Positions 1 through 6,408 of a stretch of 64,000 nt of DNA are shown one piece after another. The DNA is taken from the NCBI GenBank assembly GCA_002011035.2, contig MTLY02000003.1, positions 241,194 through 305,193 on the forward strand. The letters run 5' to 3'. Source of the stretch: Candidatus Hecatella orcuttiae. GTDB taxonomy: Archaea > Thermoproteota > Bathyarchaeia > Hecatellales > Hecatellaceae. The notes below the pieces were generated by a model. That model was not told where the DNA came from. It saw only the letters and a program-made list of their open reading frames with translations, and did not search any database. Position numbers and translations under genes: made by a program. Position 1 is the stretch's first letter, and each line of letters opens with the position of its first letter.

Positions 1-48
1 GAAGACTTCTCCTACCGGTACTTCACAGAATGGGTTAGGGAGGGCTGA
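1..48 (+). CDS. C-terminal end of an unidentified protein (partial)
   Basis: The window opens inside a reading frame. The first fifteen codons end in WVREG followed by TGA at 46-48, in frame 1. The residues are too few to name a family. The A-rich stretch that follows (50-95) and the operator-like repeats show that this gene ends a unit before the next promoter. It is called only because the frame is open from base 1 and its codons resemble those of its neighbours. Confidence 0.45.
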   Translation, partial: EDFSYRYFTEWVREG

Positions 49-115
49 GCAATAAAAAGAGAAAGAAAGAACCAAAGAAAGAGAAAAACAACCAACCCAG
101 CAATAGTTCCCAGCC

Positions 116-183
116 TTCACCACACTAGAATATTCAAAACGGGGTTGTGTATTTTTCACCACACTAGTAGTACTAGTGTGGTG
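116..183. promoter_or_regulatory. Operator-like repeats upstream of the zinc protein gene
   Basis: CACCACACTAGTA (157-169) is followed by one base and its exact reverse complement (171-183), a perfect 13-bp inverted repeat. A direct half copy, TTCACCACACTAG, lies at 116-128. Half-sites repeated both directly and inverted just upstream of a start are typical of a repressor operator. The regulator is not identified. The promoter itself is not clear, although AT-rich sequence at 190-212 could hold it. Confidence 0.55.
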
Positions 184-232
184 AACATTAGATACTTGTT
201 ATTGAATTATCTCGTACTTCTAGGTGGTTTTA

Positions 233-781
233 ATGCCGTACTTCTTCAATAAACCTCTTACCCGTGCTTTGATGTTGCTCGGCGCCAAACTGGGCGGGTT
301 GACATTGTGGGAACTGGTCCCCCTGGTCCTCAAGCAACGGCTGGTGCAGGAGGGGTTTCTCCTACCAGAAGAGGACTGTCTTCACGAAAACGTGTATGAA
401 ACCCAGCATAGTAGGGTGAAAAAAATCGTCTGCCTGGACTGCGCTCAGGAATTCGCCTCCGAGGCTGTTTGGCGTCAGGCTAAGGAGGAGGCTCGGGAGC
501 GTCTGCTGCCGCCCTTACCGGAGGACTTTCCCTTAACCAAAGGCCACAGGTGGGACATGAAAGCCAAACGGTGCACCGTCTGCGGCTTGGAGTGGGAAAA
601 CTACGACACTGCCGCTCCCAAGGAGGACCCTTACCGCTATGTATGCCCGCCCTGGCGCCGGGTCTTGGAGCGCATGGACGCCCGGAAGAGGGCTGAGAAG
701 GGGCGGTCGGAGCCGCAGGAGCCGAAGGTCAAAGTCTACGGTAAACCGCCTCCGGTGGACGAATTCTTGGAGGGCGAGTGA
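233..781 (+). CDS. Zinc-finger-like protein of unknown function
   Basis: About 182 residues. I start at ATG 233 because AGGTGG at 221-227 is a good ribosome-binding site; a GTG at 224 is the alternative. Two cysteine pairs are visible: CLDC near residue 68, with a preceding Cys/His cluster, and CTVC near residue 114. This suggests one or two zinc ribbons. The C-terminal third is rich in Lys, Arg, Pro and Glu. No family is recognised. It lies just downstream of the palindromic operator and seven bases before the next small gene, so the two are probably cotranscribed. Confidence 0.7.
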   Translation: MPYFFNKPLTRALMLLGAKLGGLTLWELVPLVLKQRLVQEGFLLPEEDCLHENVYETQHSRVKKIVCLDCAQEFASEAVWRQAKEEARERLLPPLPEDFPLTKGHRWDMKAKRCTVCGLEWENYDTAAPKEDPYRYVCPPWRRVLERMDARKRAEKGRSEPQEPKVKVYGKPPPVDEFLEGE

Positions 782-787
782 CCCCCT

Positions 788-958
788 ATGGCCCCGCTGA
801 CCGTGGCAGACCTGACCGTTCTCCCCTGGACCCGGGAAGCCAGAGACTACGTGGCCGGGAGAGGCTACACCCTCCAAGACTTCGCCTCCCCAAAGCTCGC
901 CCCCATCCTTCAGCGCGCAGCCCAGAAGGTCAGAGAAGCCTCCGACTTCAACAAGTAA
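788..958 (+). CDS. 56-residue protein resembling the N-terminus of archaeal primase large subunit
   Basis: Starts at ATG 788, seven bases after the previous stop. The pattern LPWTREARDYVAGRGYTL, then a short linker and LQRAAQKV, follows the N-terminal layout I recall for archaeal PriL (YPF, acidic helix, G-x-(T/S)-L, then A..RV). PriL is several hundred residues long, whereas this stops at 56. It could be a fragment left by decay, or a free-standing small protein with the same helical fold. The match is by eye only. Confidence 0.45.
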   Translation: MAPLTVADLTVLPWTREARDYVAGRGYTLQDFASPKLAPILQRAAQKVREASDFNK

Positions 959-997
959 CTCATTCGCTACTTGAAAAATCGGGTCCTTCTAGCCTGG

Positions 998-1135
998 TTA
1001 GGATTCAGTACTCTTTGTTAAGATTAGCCTGCTATCTTCTGCTAGGAAGACGAGTATATCTCCCTCTTTCAGAGCGAATCTTTCCCTGACCCTCTTTGGG
1101 AGGGTAAGTTGGAATTTGTAAGTGAGCTTGCTCAT
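998..1135 (-). CDS. AbrB/SpoVT-type regulator
   Basis: A 45-residue protein on the minus strand from ATG 1135 to TAA 998. The core has the swapped-hairpin AbrB pattern: LTYKFQLTLPKRVRERF, then LKEGDILVFL and a closing strand RLILTK. Such proteins dimerise to bind DNA and often serve as antitoxins or local repressors. The stop lies 40 bases from the end of the opposing 56-residue gene, so the two converge. GGGG directly precedes the start codon. Confidence 0.7.
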   Translation of the reverse strand: MSKLTYKFQLTLPKRVRERFALKEGDILVFLAEDSRLILTKSTES

Positions 1136-1261
1136 CCCCAAAATTTCTTTCCTTACATTCTTGGACAATAAGTGATCCCCTTGAGAAAAAGGAAACGAGG
1201 ATGAGAGTCATAAGATGAGCCAAGGAAAATACATAAATTCTTGGAAAGTAAGGAATGTAAT

Positions 1262-1672
1262 ATGAAAAACAAAGAAAGCAAGCCTCAATATTCAAAAATC
1301 TCGCTCAAAGTTATTAAGCGTCTGAGAAAGTTTGGCCACCCTAAAGCTGAACAGGTTCTAAAAGCTCTCGGATTTAAAATAACCTATGAAAAAGACATTA
1401 GCTCAAAACCTTACGACTTCATAGCGGAGAAAAATGGTGCAACCTACTATATCGACGCCAAAGTTCCATTGAAACGTTGTAGCATCAGCATCTCAGAACT
1501 AAAGGGGATGGACCAGATTAGCCGGCGGGGAATACCCCTCTATCTGTTCATACTGCCTGACAGCAGTTATTTACTTTTTAAACTTGAAGCCTCGACGAGT
1601 ATGGCCAAGGCGTCACGAAGTAAACAAAAAATAAATAAGTTTAACTCTTCAGCCTCGGCCGCCTCCGCTTGA
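1262..1672 (+). CDS. PD-(D/E)XK nuclease-like protein
   Basis: 136 residues from ATG 1262, with AAGGAATG just upstream; an in-frame TTG at 1241 is an alternative. The N-terminal half is basic and helical. The centre reads YDFIAEKNGATYYIDAKV, which is the D...DxK core of the restriction-endonuclease/Holliday-junction-resolvase fold, followed by SELKGM. The target is unknown. It is AT-richer than the genes to its right. Its 3' end overlaps the opposing zinc protein gene by 32 bases. Confidence 0.6.
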   Translation: MKNKESKPQYSKISLKVIKRLRKFGHPKAEQVLKALGFKITYEKDISSKPYDFIAEKNGATYYIDAKVPLKRCSISISELKGMDQISRRGIPLYLFILPDSSYLLFKLEASTSMAKASRSKQKINKFNSSASAASA

Positions 1673-1946
1673 CCTGCAAGACGCCCTGCACGTAGCCTGC
1701 TCCATGCACGTACTTGACCTTCCGACCCTCCCTTGCCCACGTCCGCCTGTCTATGCTGTCAATCTTCAGCCACCGCTCCGTGCACCGGCCGCACAGCCCC
1801 CGCTCCAGCAGCCCTCCGCACCGCCGGGCCAGCCTAGCCCACCAGTCGCCCCAGTGCCGCTCCTGCTTGTAGGCTACGCCGCAGACCTCGCAGACCAGCT
1901 GCACGACGACCGCTCCTCCGAATCCTGCCGTTGCCATGCCTGCCAT
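1641..1946 (-). CDS. Zinc-finger protein under the leftward mirrored promoter
   Basis: About 101 residues from ATG 1946; ATG 1937 is also possible. CEVC and CGRC, about 40 residues apart, form a likely treble-clef or zinc-ribbon site. A WGDWWARLARRCGG helix lies between them and the C-terminus is basic. The TATA element of the leftward promoter lies about 30 bases upstream of 1946, so the mRNA is nearly leaderless. The gene shares its promoter design with the long rightward train and may encode its regulator; that is inference. Confidence 0.6.
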   Translation of the reverse strand: MAGMATAGFGGAVVVQLVCEVCGVAYKQERHWGDWWARLARRCGGLLERGLCGRCTERWLKIDSIDRRTWAREGRKVKYVHGAGYVQGVLQVKRRRPRLKS

Positions 1947-1956
1947 CTCCGAATAA

Positions 1957-1980
1957 GGCTTTGCTGAGAACATATTTAAA
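1957..1980 (-). promoter_or_regulatory. Leftward copy of the mirrored promoter/operator
   Basis: Read on the minus strand this is TTTAAATATG followed by TTCTCAGCAAAGCC. It matches the rightward module at 2055-2078 at 22 of 24 positions. TTTAAATA is a typical archaeal TATA box, and TTCTCAGCAAA would lie around the transcription start. Confidence 0.7.
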
Positions 1981-2054
1981 CTTCCTACCACCTTAAGCCT
2001 TCTTTTTCAAAAACAGGCCTTAATAAAGGCCCTAGAGCCAAAAGAAACGGTATA

Positions 2055-2078
2055 TTTAAATATCTTCTCAGCAAAACC
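2055..2078 (+). promoter_or_regulatory. Rightward promoter of the long small-gene train
   Basis: TTTAAATATC followed by TTCTCAGCAAAACC mirrors the leftward module at 1957-1980. Transcription should begin near 2083, about 29 bases before the first GTG. Between the two modules lies a partial palindrome, GGCCTTAATAAAGGCC (2018-2033). The shared downstream half suggests that one factor controls both directions. Confidence 0.7.
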
Positions 2079-2111
2079 CTTTTTGAAGAAGGTCTCAAAG
2101 GGGGTGTTTTT

Positions 2112-2219
2112 GTGCGTTTCAAGGCGGCAGCGGAGCGGCTTTTCGAAGCCCTAGGCGGCGACGAGTGGGCCGCGGAGCAGGTGCGCATCTGGCTGGCCCT
2201 CAGGAACGGGCGGAACTAG
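2112..2219 (+). CDS. Small helical protein, first gene of the train
   Basis: 35 residues from GTG 2112 to TAG 2217-2219. GGGGTGTTTTT lies directly upstream, reminiscent of the junction motif of later genes but with the order reversed. The sequence (FKAAAERLFEALGGDEWAAE) predicts one or two amphipathic helices. Function is unknown. It is immediately followed by the structured RNA region. Confidence 0.5.
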   Translation: MRFKAAAERLFEALGGDEWAAEQVRIWLALRNGRN

Positions 2220-2740
2220 GCCGGGCAGCCCCCGGCTTAGCCGCAGTCCGGCGTGAAGAGGCCGGAGAAGGAATGACCACCCGGAGAAGCCTGACCGGCA
2301 GGGGGGCTCAGGTTCCGGGTGCAACCGTGCCCTTGAGAGGCACAGGCCGGGTGGGGCGACCCCCGGGGCTGAGCTGAAAAGGCTGTGAACCCGGGGGCGG
2401 AAGTACAGGGAACCTTGAAGCCTCCCCGGAGGCCCGAGGCCGGCGGTAGAGCCGACGGCCTGTGAGCGGCTGAGGGGAGGCTGGGTTAGAACCCTAGAGC
2501 CGCAGGCGGTGAGGACCGCCAAGCTCCGAGCCTGCGGTCGCGGGGGCTGCCCCGAAGGGCCCCTGCGGGTAACTCGAGCATGTCAATCCCCAACATGCTT
2601 AGCCCCGCGTCTGAGGCGGTGTCTCGTAGGCCCCAAGGGGGGCTAGCGAGGTCTGTCCCCGGGCAGGCTTGGGCGACCAAGCCAATAGCCCAGCCTCCCA
2701 GGCGACTGGGAGGCGTGTCCACGGCGGGGCGAGGGTTTGC
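2220..2740 (+). ncRNA. Large GC-rich structured RNA (unidentified class)
   Basis: About 520 bases with no convincing protein frame but a dense series of hairpins. Examples are TCCGGC/GCCGGA (2246-2265), GTGCC/GGCAC (2328-2343), CCCCCGGG/CCCGGGGG (2360-2397), GCGGCT/AGCCGC (2466-2502), GGCGGT-GAGG-ACCGCC (2505-2520), GCATGT/ACATGC (2578-2598), GCTTGG-GCGA-CCAAGC (2668-2683) and GCCTCCCAG-GCGA-CTGGGAGGC (2693-2714). The last two are capped by GCGA, a GNRA tetraloop, which is a mark of folded RNA. The lack of frames with archaeal codon bias supports RNA. A group II intron was considered: there is a GTGCG near 2112 and a domain-V-like hairpin at 2496-2540, but no reverse transcriptase. RNase P and SRP signatures were not found. 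Confidence 0.65.
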
Positions 2741-2956
2741 ATGGCCAAACCCCAACGTCACCCTGACTACCCGGATGCACAGGCCCTTGTCGGGGTGAAG
2801 GCCTTGCAGGTTGTTCGAGTAGTGGAGGAGCTGCAGCCCGACAGCTTCACGCCAGACTTCACCTGGTGCCGGGTGGAGGTGCAGCTTCCAGACGGCTCCA
2901 GGGCGGTTTGGACGTTGCTGCTGTCGCCGGCCGAGCTCCGAAAATACGGACGTTAG
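2741..2956 (+). CDS. Hypothetical 71-residue protein
   Basis: Starts at ATG 2741, right after the structured RNA, with GGGGCGAGGG about ten bases upstream. It is predicted to be a small alpha/beta protein with a strand-rich middle (WCRVEVQLPDG) and a basic C-terminus. No family is recognised. It lacks an exact copy of the junction motif, so its translation may depend on the RNA region upstream. Confidence 0.55.
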   Translation: MAKPQRHPDYPDAQALVGVKALQVVRVVEELQPDSFTPDFTWCRVEVQLPDGSRAVWTLLLSPAELRKYGR

Positions 2957-2997
2957 TCCAAACCCCTCCTTTTTTGGCTCAATTCTCGGGGACAGCC

Positions 2998-3249
2998 ATG
3001 GAAGCCTTCACGGTGCCCAAATTCGACCTGCACATCCACGGAGGCCTGGTCCTCCGGCTCCGCGGCGGAGTGACCTTCCAGCGGCAGGGCGGCGGGTCGG
3101 CCGTCCTCATCCGCAACCACGCCTACACGGCCAGGCTCATCCGCCTGGGCGACTGCCCTTATCCGCTGCTGGTGGACGAAGACGGCGTGGTGGGCGTCGT
3201 CCCCAGGCTGCCGGCTAAGATAAGGCGGTGGCTGGGGGCGTTCCACTAG
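2998..3249 (+). CDS. Hypothetical strand-rich protein
   Basis: 83 residues from ATG 2998, preceded by ATTCTCGGGGACAGCC, the junction motif with its usual leader. The sequence alternates short hydrophobic strands (LVLRLRGGVTF, SAVLIRN, ARLIRLG, PLLVDEDGVVGVV) and ends in a basic helix, which suggests a small beta-barrel. No family is recognised. Confidence 0.6.
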   Translation: MEAFTVPKFDLHIHGGLVLRLRGGVTFQRQGGGSAVLIRNHAYTARLIRLGDCPYPLLVDEDGVVGVVPRLPAKIRRWLGAFH

Positions 3250-3295
3250 GCCGACCCCGTGGGCCTCCCTTTTTCTGCCTCGGGGGGACCACCGC

Positions 3296-3430
3296 ATGGA
3301 GCGCTGTCCCAGGTGCGGCTACGCCTTCAACCCCAGGCCCAACTGGATGCTGACCGTCTGCCCGAAGTGCGGCGAAACCCTGGTGAGGGTTAAAGCCGGA
3401 GAAGACCGACTGGTGAAGGCTTTCGACTGA
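3296..3430 (+). CDS. Zinc-ribbon miniprotein
   Basis: 44 residues from ATG 3296, preceded by CTGCCTCGGGGGGACCACCGC. CPRCGY at residues 4-9 and CPKCGE at residues 22-27 form a four-cysteine zinc ribbon, followed by a strand and an acidic/basic tail. Such proteins usually bind nucleic acid or partner proteins. It is one of about nine similar miniproteins in this train. Confidence 0.7.
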   Translation: MERCPRCGYAFNPRPNWMLTVCPKCGETLVRVKAGEDRLVKAFD

Positions 3431-3456
3431 GCCCTTTTTTCGGGGAAGGGGTTAGC

Positions 3457-3582
3457 GTGGTTTCATGGGTTGAGGTGGACGACCTAGCCCAGGATGTGGC
3501 TGAGAAGGCCGGGGACGACCTGGCTTCGAGGGTGAAGGAGCTGGCGGTGCGGCTGGCCGAAGAGGGCCTGACTGCCGAGTAG
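3457..3582 (+). CDS. Short helical acidic protein
   Basis: 41 residues from GTG 3457, after TTTTTTCGGGGAAGGGG. It is mostly one long amphipathic helix (VAEKAGDDLASRVKELAVRL). No family is recognised. The next junction motif begins within ten bases of its stop. Confidence 0.5.
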   Translation: MVSWVEVDDLAQDVAEKAGDDLASRVKELAVRLAEEGLTAE

Positions 3583-3603
3583 GCCCCTTTTCGGGGATTT
3601 TCG

Positions 3604-4332
3604 ATGGCTAAGGCTAAGGGTAAAGTCGTCGAGCAGGTGCTCGTTCAGGCCGCCAAGCCCGGTCAAAGACGGCAGGTGGCCGAGGAGCTGAAGAAGGCGG
3701 AGGCGGAGGGCCGGCGGTTCCACGGCTTCAAAGCCGACCTCAGGTACACCAGCCCCGAGTTCACCGTCACAACGCCCATCCGCTACGAGAAGCTCACCGC
3801 CAAGGACGTGGAGGCCCGCATGAAGATCGTGCACCGCCACGTCAGCGGCGTCGAAGTCTCCCTCCGGCCGACACCCTACCACTGGGCGTACATGGACGCG
3901 GAGGGCCGGGAGTACCCGGAGGCCGAGGTCCGCCACTACCAGCTGCTCCCCGACGGCCGGGAGGTGGAGGTGCAACCGTTCCCCAGGACCAAGGTCTTGG
4001 AGGTCAAGAAGCTGCTGCCAGCCACCAGCCTCAGCGAGTTCCTCGTCGAAGGCCTCTACGAGGTCTGGTCCGACGCCCCAGGGCAGCTGCTGGAGTTCGC
4101 CGAATACCTCCAACGCAAGGACGCCATGGCCGTGAGCAAGCTGAGCTTCGGCCGGGGCTTCAAGGAAAGCTACGCCCTCATCTACCCCATCTTCCAGGAC
4201 GGCCGCTTCATCCTGGTGATGGCCCTGACCCAGAAGCGCGTCGAATACCGCCACTGGATGCCGGTGGAGGCTCAGGAGGCGAAGCCGAGGGAGGCTGTGC
4301 CCGTGGCCCAGTCGGTCTTGGAGGAAATCTAA
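3604..4332 (+). CDS. Ku-like DNA end-binding protein (putative)
   Basis: 242 residues from ATG 3604, preceded by TTTTCGGGGATTTTCG. The order of elements follows prokaryotic Ku: a DAEGREYPEAEV segment like the D-G-x-V of the Ku core, an RTKVLEVKKLLP segment, LSEFLVEGLYEVW, a helix with LLEFAEYL, then AVSKLSFGRGF and a closing pair of strands IYPIFQDGRFILVMAL. Ku homodimers encircle broken DNA ends and recruit a LigD-type ligase. An ATP-dependent ligase gene lies 3 kb downstream in the same train. The N-terminal 50 residues are basic and not part of the core. I recognise this by pattern only, so a remote relative is possible. Confidence 0.5.
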   Translation: MAKAKGKVVEQVLVQAAKPGQRRQVAEELKKAEAEGRRFHGFKADLRYTSPEFTVTTPIRYEKLTAKDVEARMKIVHRHVSGVEVSLRPTPYHWAYMDAEGREYPEAEVRHYQLLPDGREVEVQPFPRTKVLEVKKLLPATSLSEFLVEGLYEVWSDAPGQLLEFAEYLQRKDAMAVSKLSFGRGFKESYALIYPIFQDGRFILVMALTQKRVEYRHWMPVEAQEAKPREAVPVAQSVLEEI

Positions 4333-4356
4333 GCCTCCAACCTTTCGGGGACAGGG

Positions 4357-4548
4357 TTGTCCTTATGTGTGGGCGTGAAGAGGAATCCGACGCTTGCAGT
4401 GGCCGGTGAGGGCGTGGAAAAGATGAGCAGAGACGAGCTGCTGGAGCTGGCGGGCGAATACCTGGAAACGGTCTGCTTTCTCCCGGCGAGGGTTATCAGG
4501 CGTGGGAAGCGGGCTGTCATCGTCTTGGAGCCTGAAAGCTACCCGTAG
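4357..4548 (+). CDS. Hypothetical protein, paralogue of the one at 5522
   Basis: 63 residues. TTG 4357 is chosen because its distance from CTTTCGGGGACAGGG matches other genes. It is clearly paralogous to the product at 5522-5713: both share VGVKR-PTL-VAGEGV, a helix with L-EYLETV and a closing PARVI followed by VIVLEPESYP. One copy presumably arose by duplication within the train. Function is unknown. Confidence 0.65.
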   Translation: MSLCVGVKRNPTLAVAGEGVEKMSRDELLELAGEYLETVCFLPARVIRRGKRAVIVLEPESYP

Positions 4549-4584
4549 CCGCCCTTTTTCGGGGGGGCCTCATGGGATTCTGCT

Positions 4585-4707
4585 GTGAGCACCTCAAAGC
4601 CCAATCAGCCATGCTACCGGCTGATGTTCCTCTACTGGCTGTGCGAAGCCTGCTACAAGGCTCTCAAGGAAGGAAGCTTGGACGTGAAAATATACAGGCT
4701 GTCCTGA
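4585..4707 (+). CDS. Short cysteine-containing protein
   Basis: 40 residues from GTG 4585. The frame has strong G/C third-base preference and ends at TGA 4705-4707, just before the next junction motif. It contains CYRLMFLYWLCEACYKAL, an aromatic helix with four cysteines. An ATG at 4572, nearer the motif, opens a different frame that runs into the next gene and looks less protein-like. A lost base between the two is possible. Confidence 0.45.
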   Translation: MSTSKPNQPCYRLMFLYWLCEACYKALKEGSLDVKIYRLS

Positions 4708-4737
4708 GCTCCCAGGGGCTTTTCGGGGAGTCTGGAC

Positions 4738-4905
4738 GTGGCTGGGAAACGGAAGCTTAAGGAGTATGTAGTGGACCTCGAAAGCTTCACCGTGGAAGCC
4801 CGAGACCACGATGAAGCCGTGGAGGCAACGCAGCGAAAACTCAAGCAGATGATGGCGGAGGGAAAGGTTGGCATCGACGCCGTGGTGGAGCTGAGCGACG
4901 GATGA
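4738..4905 (+). CDS. Hypothetical small alpha/beta protein
   Basis: 55 residues from GTG 4738 after CTTTTCGGGGAGTCTGGAC. The order is strand (LKEYVVDLESFTVEA), acidic helix (EAVEATQRKLKQMM), strand (IDAVVEL). The layout resembles small domains of the DUF1653 or DNA-binding type, but no family can be named. Confidence 0.55.
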   Translation: MAGKRKLKEYVVDLESFTVEARDHDEAVEATQRKLKQMMAEGKVGIDAVVELSDG

Positions 4906-4935
4906 GGCGGACACGCCTATTTTTCGGGGAACGAA

Positions 4936-5466
4936 TTGGAAAAGCTCTTCACCGACCTAGCCTTCGCGCTATCCCCCACCATCATCACCCACCAAGGCGG
5001 TTGGGGAGACACCGTTCCAGAGTGGCTGGTCGCAGAGATAAAGCTACAGAGGCTCGCCGAGAACCTGAGGAGGCTGAAGGGTGAAGCCGTCGAGGAGGCC
5101 GGCGACGCCGAGGCTCTGGCCTACCTGTACACGGCCTTCCTGAGCGTGCCGCCCTCCGAGAAGTGGACGAGAATCTACTCCTACCTCCTCGGTAAGGTTG
5201 CCCGCGGCAGGCTCCGGGTTCCCTCAGAAATCGAGGTCAAGGAGCTCTCAGATTACGAGCAGGAGAAGCTCCGGGAGCTGAAGCGGTGGATTTACAGGAA
5301 GCGGGCTGAAAGGGAAAGGCAGCGGCGCGGAGAGGAAGGCCTCGGAGTGCTTCAGCCCCCAAACCGGGCTTCAGCCAGCCTCAGAGCCCGCAGGGCGTGG
5401 GTTAAAATCTACCGGAGGCGAGGCCAAGAGGATAAGGCCAAGGCTTTGGAGGAAGCCTTAGCCTAA
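4936..5466 (+). CDS. Helical protein with an AWVKI-type C-terminal tail
   Basis: 176 residues from TTG 4936, seven bases after TTTTTCGGGG. It is mostly helical, with a basic central region (RKRAERERQRRG). Its last 30 residues (RAWVKIYRRRGQEDKAKALEEAL) match the C-terminus of the PCNA-fusion protein at 15366-17243 (KAWVKIWLKRGRRDRAEQLADEL). This points to a shared interaction or targeting tail. Function is otherwise unknown. Confidence 0.65.
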   Translation: MEKLFTDLAFALSPTIITHQGGWGDTVPEWLVAEIKLQRLAENLRRLKGEAVEEAGDAEALAYLYTAFLSVPPSEKWTRIYSYLLGKVARGRLRVPSEIEVKELSDYEQEKLRELKRWIYRKRAERERQRRGEEGLGVLQPPNRASASLRARRAWVKIYRRRGQEDKAKALEEALA

Positions 5467-5521
5467 ATTTCGGGCAGCGGGCGGAAACCCCGTTTATCCC
5501 CGTTCTCGGGGGCAGACCGAC

Positions 5522-5713
5522 ATGGTTTTCCGCGTCGGCGTCAAGAGGAAGCCTACGCTTCTGGTGGCAGGCGAAGGCGTCGACAAGATGGGCAGCGCCG
5601 CCCTCATGGAGCTGGCCAGCGAGTACCTGGAAACAGTCCGCTTTGAGCCTGCCAGGGTCATAAAGCGCAGAGGCTGCGCCGTCATCGTCCTCGAGCCGGA
5701 AAGCTACCCTTAA
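5522..5713 (+). CDS. Hypothetical protein, paralogue of the one at 4357
   Basis: 63 residues from ATG 5522, after GTTCTCGGGGGCAGACCGAC. It matches the product at 4357-4548 over its whole length, including VGVKR, VAGEGV, the EYLETV helix and the ending VIVLEPESYP. No known family. Confidence 0.7.
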   Translation: MVFRVGVKRKPTLLVAGEGVDKMGSAALMELASEYLETVRFEPARVIKRRGCAVIVLEPESYP

Positions 5714-5752
5714 CCGAGGGGGTCTTTTTTCGGGGGAAGAGGGGGCCAGCCT

Positions 5753-5841
5753 TTGGGAAAATGCGTCGACTGCGGCAGAGAAACCGTGAGCCAGCCTGCC
5801 CGTCGTGCAGCACAACAGTCAACCTGGAAGAGGAGGAATAG
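5753..5841 (+). pseudogene. Zinc-ribbon miniprotein split by a frameshift
   Basis: From TTG 5753 the frame reads LGKCVDCGRETV, the first half of a zinc ribbon. The second half, ACPSCSTTVNLEEEE, lies one frame over and ends at TAG 5839-5841. Joining them with one frame change near 5775-5795 gives a normal 30-residue zinc ribbon. The junction motif TTTTTTCGGGGG precedes it. Either an indel or recoding would explain this. Confidence 0.5.
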
Positions 5842-5866
5842 TCGCCCTTATTTTCGGGGAGCAACC

Positions 5867-6181
5867 GTGGGCAGGAAGCGTTACGACTTTTTCAGGACGA
5901 GGTTCGTCGTCCAGCCCAAGAATTCGATTTTGTACGGGTCCGCCTCGAAGGTTAAAGCTCACCTCCTTGCACTCAACAGCATCTACGGTATCGGCGTCTC
6001 CGTCAAGGAGGTTCCAGGCGGAAACCTTGAAATCGTTACGAGGACTGGTCTGCCGGAGACGGCTAAAATGGACAGAAACTTCGTCCGCTACGTTCTGCAA
6101 CACCATGCATATATTGTGGAGGAGGTCTTCGAAGGGCGGAGGTTTCGAGGCAGGAGGGAAATATGGGAGCCCGCGGAGTAG
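5867..6181 (+). CDS. Hypothetical basic alpha/beta protein
   Basis: 104 residues from GTG 5867 after ATTTTCGGGGAGCAACC. It opens with a basic aromatic segment (RKRYDFFRTRFVV), then SKVKAHLLAL, strands around VSVKEVPGGNLEIV, and a basic C-terminus (EVFEGRRFRGRREIW). The composition suggests nucleic-acid binding. No family is recognised. Confidence 0.6.
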   Translation: MGRKRYDFFRTRFVVQPKNSILYGSASKVKAHLLALNSIYGIGVSVKEVPGGNLEIVTRTGLPETAKMDRNFVRYVLQHHAYIVEEVFEGRRFRGRREIWEPAE

Positions 6182-6210
6182 GCGAGAGCTCCCGTTTTTC
6201 GGGGAAGACC

Positions 6211-6381
6211 ATGCCTCTGGTAGCCGTGTTTGTGAAGGAGAAGACGACGCCTGGAACTGTCCGCTACCGGGAGGAGGCCGGCGAAAACCCGACGACTCTG
6301 CGAACGGTGTACATCGAAAAATGGGCCGTGCAGAAATACGGCCTCGGAGACCGGATAAAGGTAACCGTGGAGCCGGCGTAG
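6211..6381 (+). CDS. Small beta-rich protein
   Basis: 56 residues from ATG 6211, after TTTTTCGGGGAAGACC. The sequence (VAVFVKEKTTPGTVRYREE, LRTVYIEKWAV, DRIKVTVE) follows a layout I recall from small phage and bacterial proteins, in which a T-x-x-T-V-R-Y strand is followed by L-x-T-x-Y-I. I cannot attach a function. Confidence 0.6.
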   Translation: MPLVAVFVKEKTTPGTVRYREEAGENPTTLRTVYIEKWAVQKYGLGDRIKVTVEPA

Positions 6382-6408
6382 CCCCCCGGTGCTCTTTCGG
6401 GGTTCGAC

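Noticed and set aside
985-1010. tRNA-like D-arm sequence (TAGCCTGGTTAGGATTC)
   Set aside because: It lies in the end of a good AbrB-type gene read on the minus strand (998-1135), and no anticodon or T-arm follows.
2151-2522. Long reading frame on the minus strand over the structured RNA
   Set aside because: Its product is low-complexity Ser/Pro/Gly/Arg without domain character, as expected from translating GC-rich stems.
2220-2740. RNase P RNA or group II intron
   Set aside because: The conserved RNase P boxes were not seen. For an intron there is no reverse transcriptase, and the domain-V-like hairpin has extra bases.
4572-4760. 62-codon frame from ATG 4572
   Set aside because: It runs through the next junction motif and start. 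The frame from GTG 4585 has better codons and stops before that motif.
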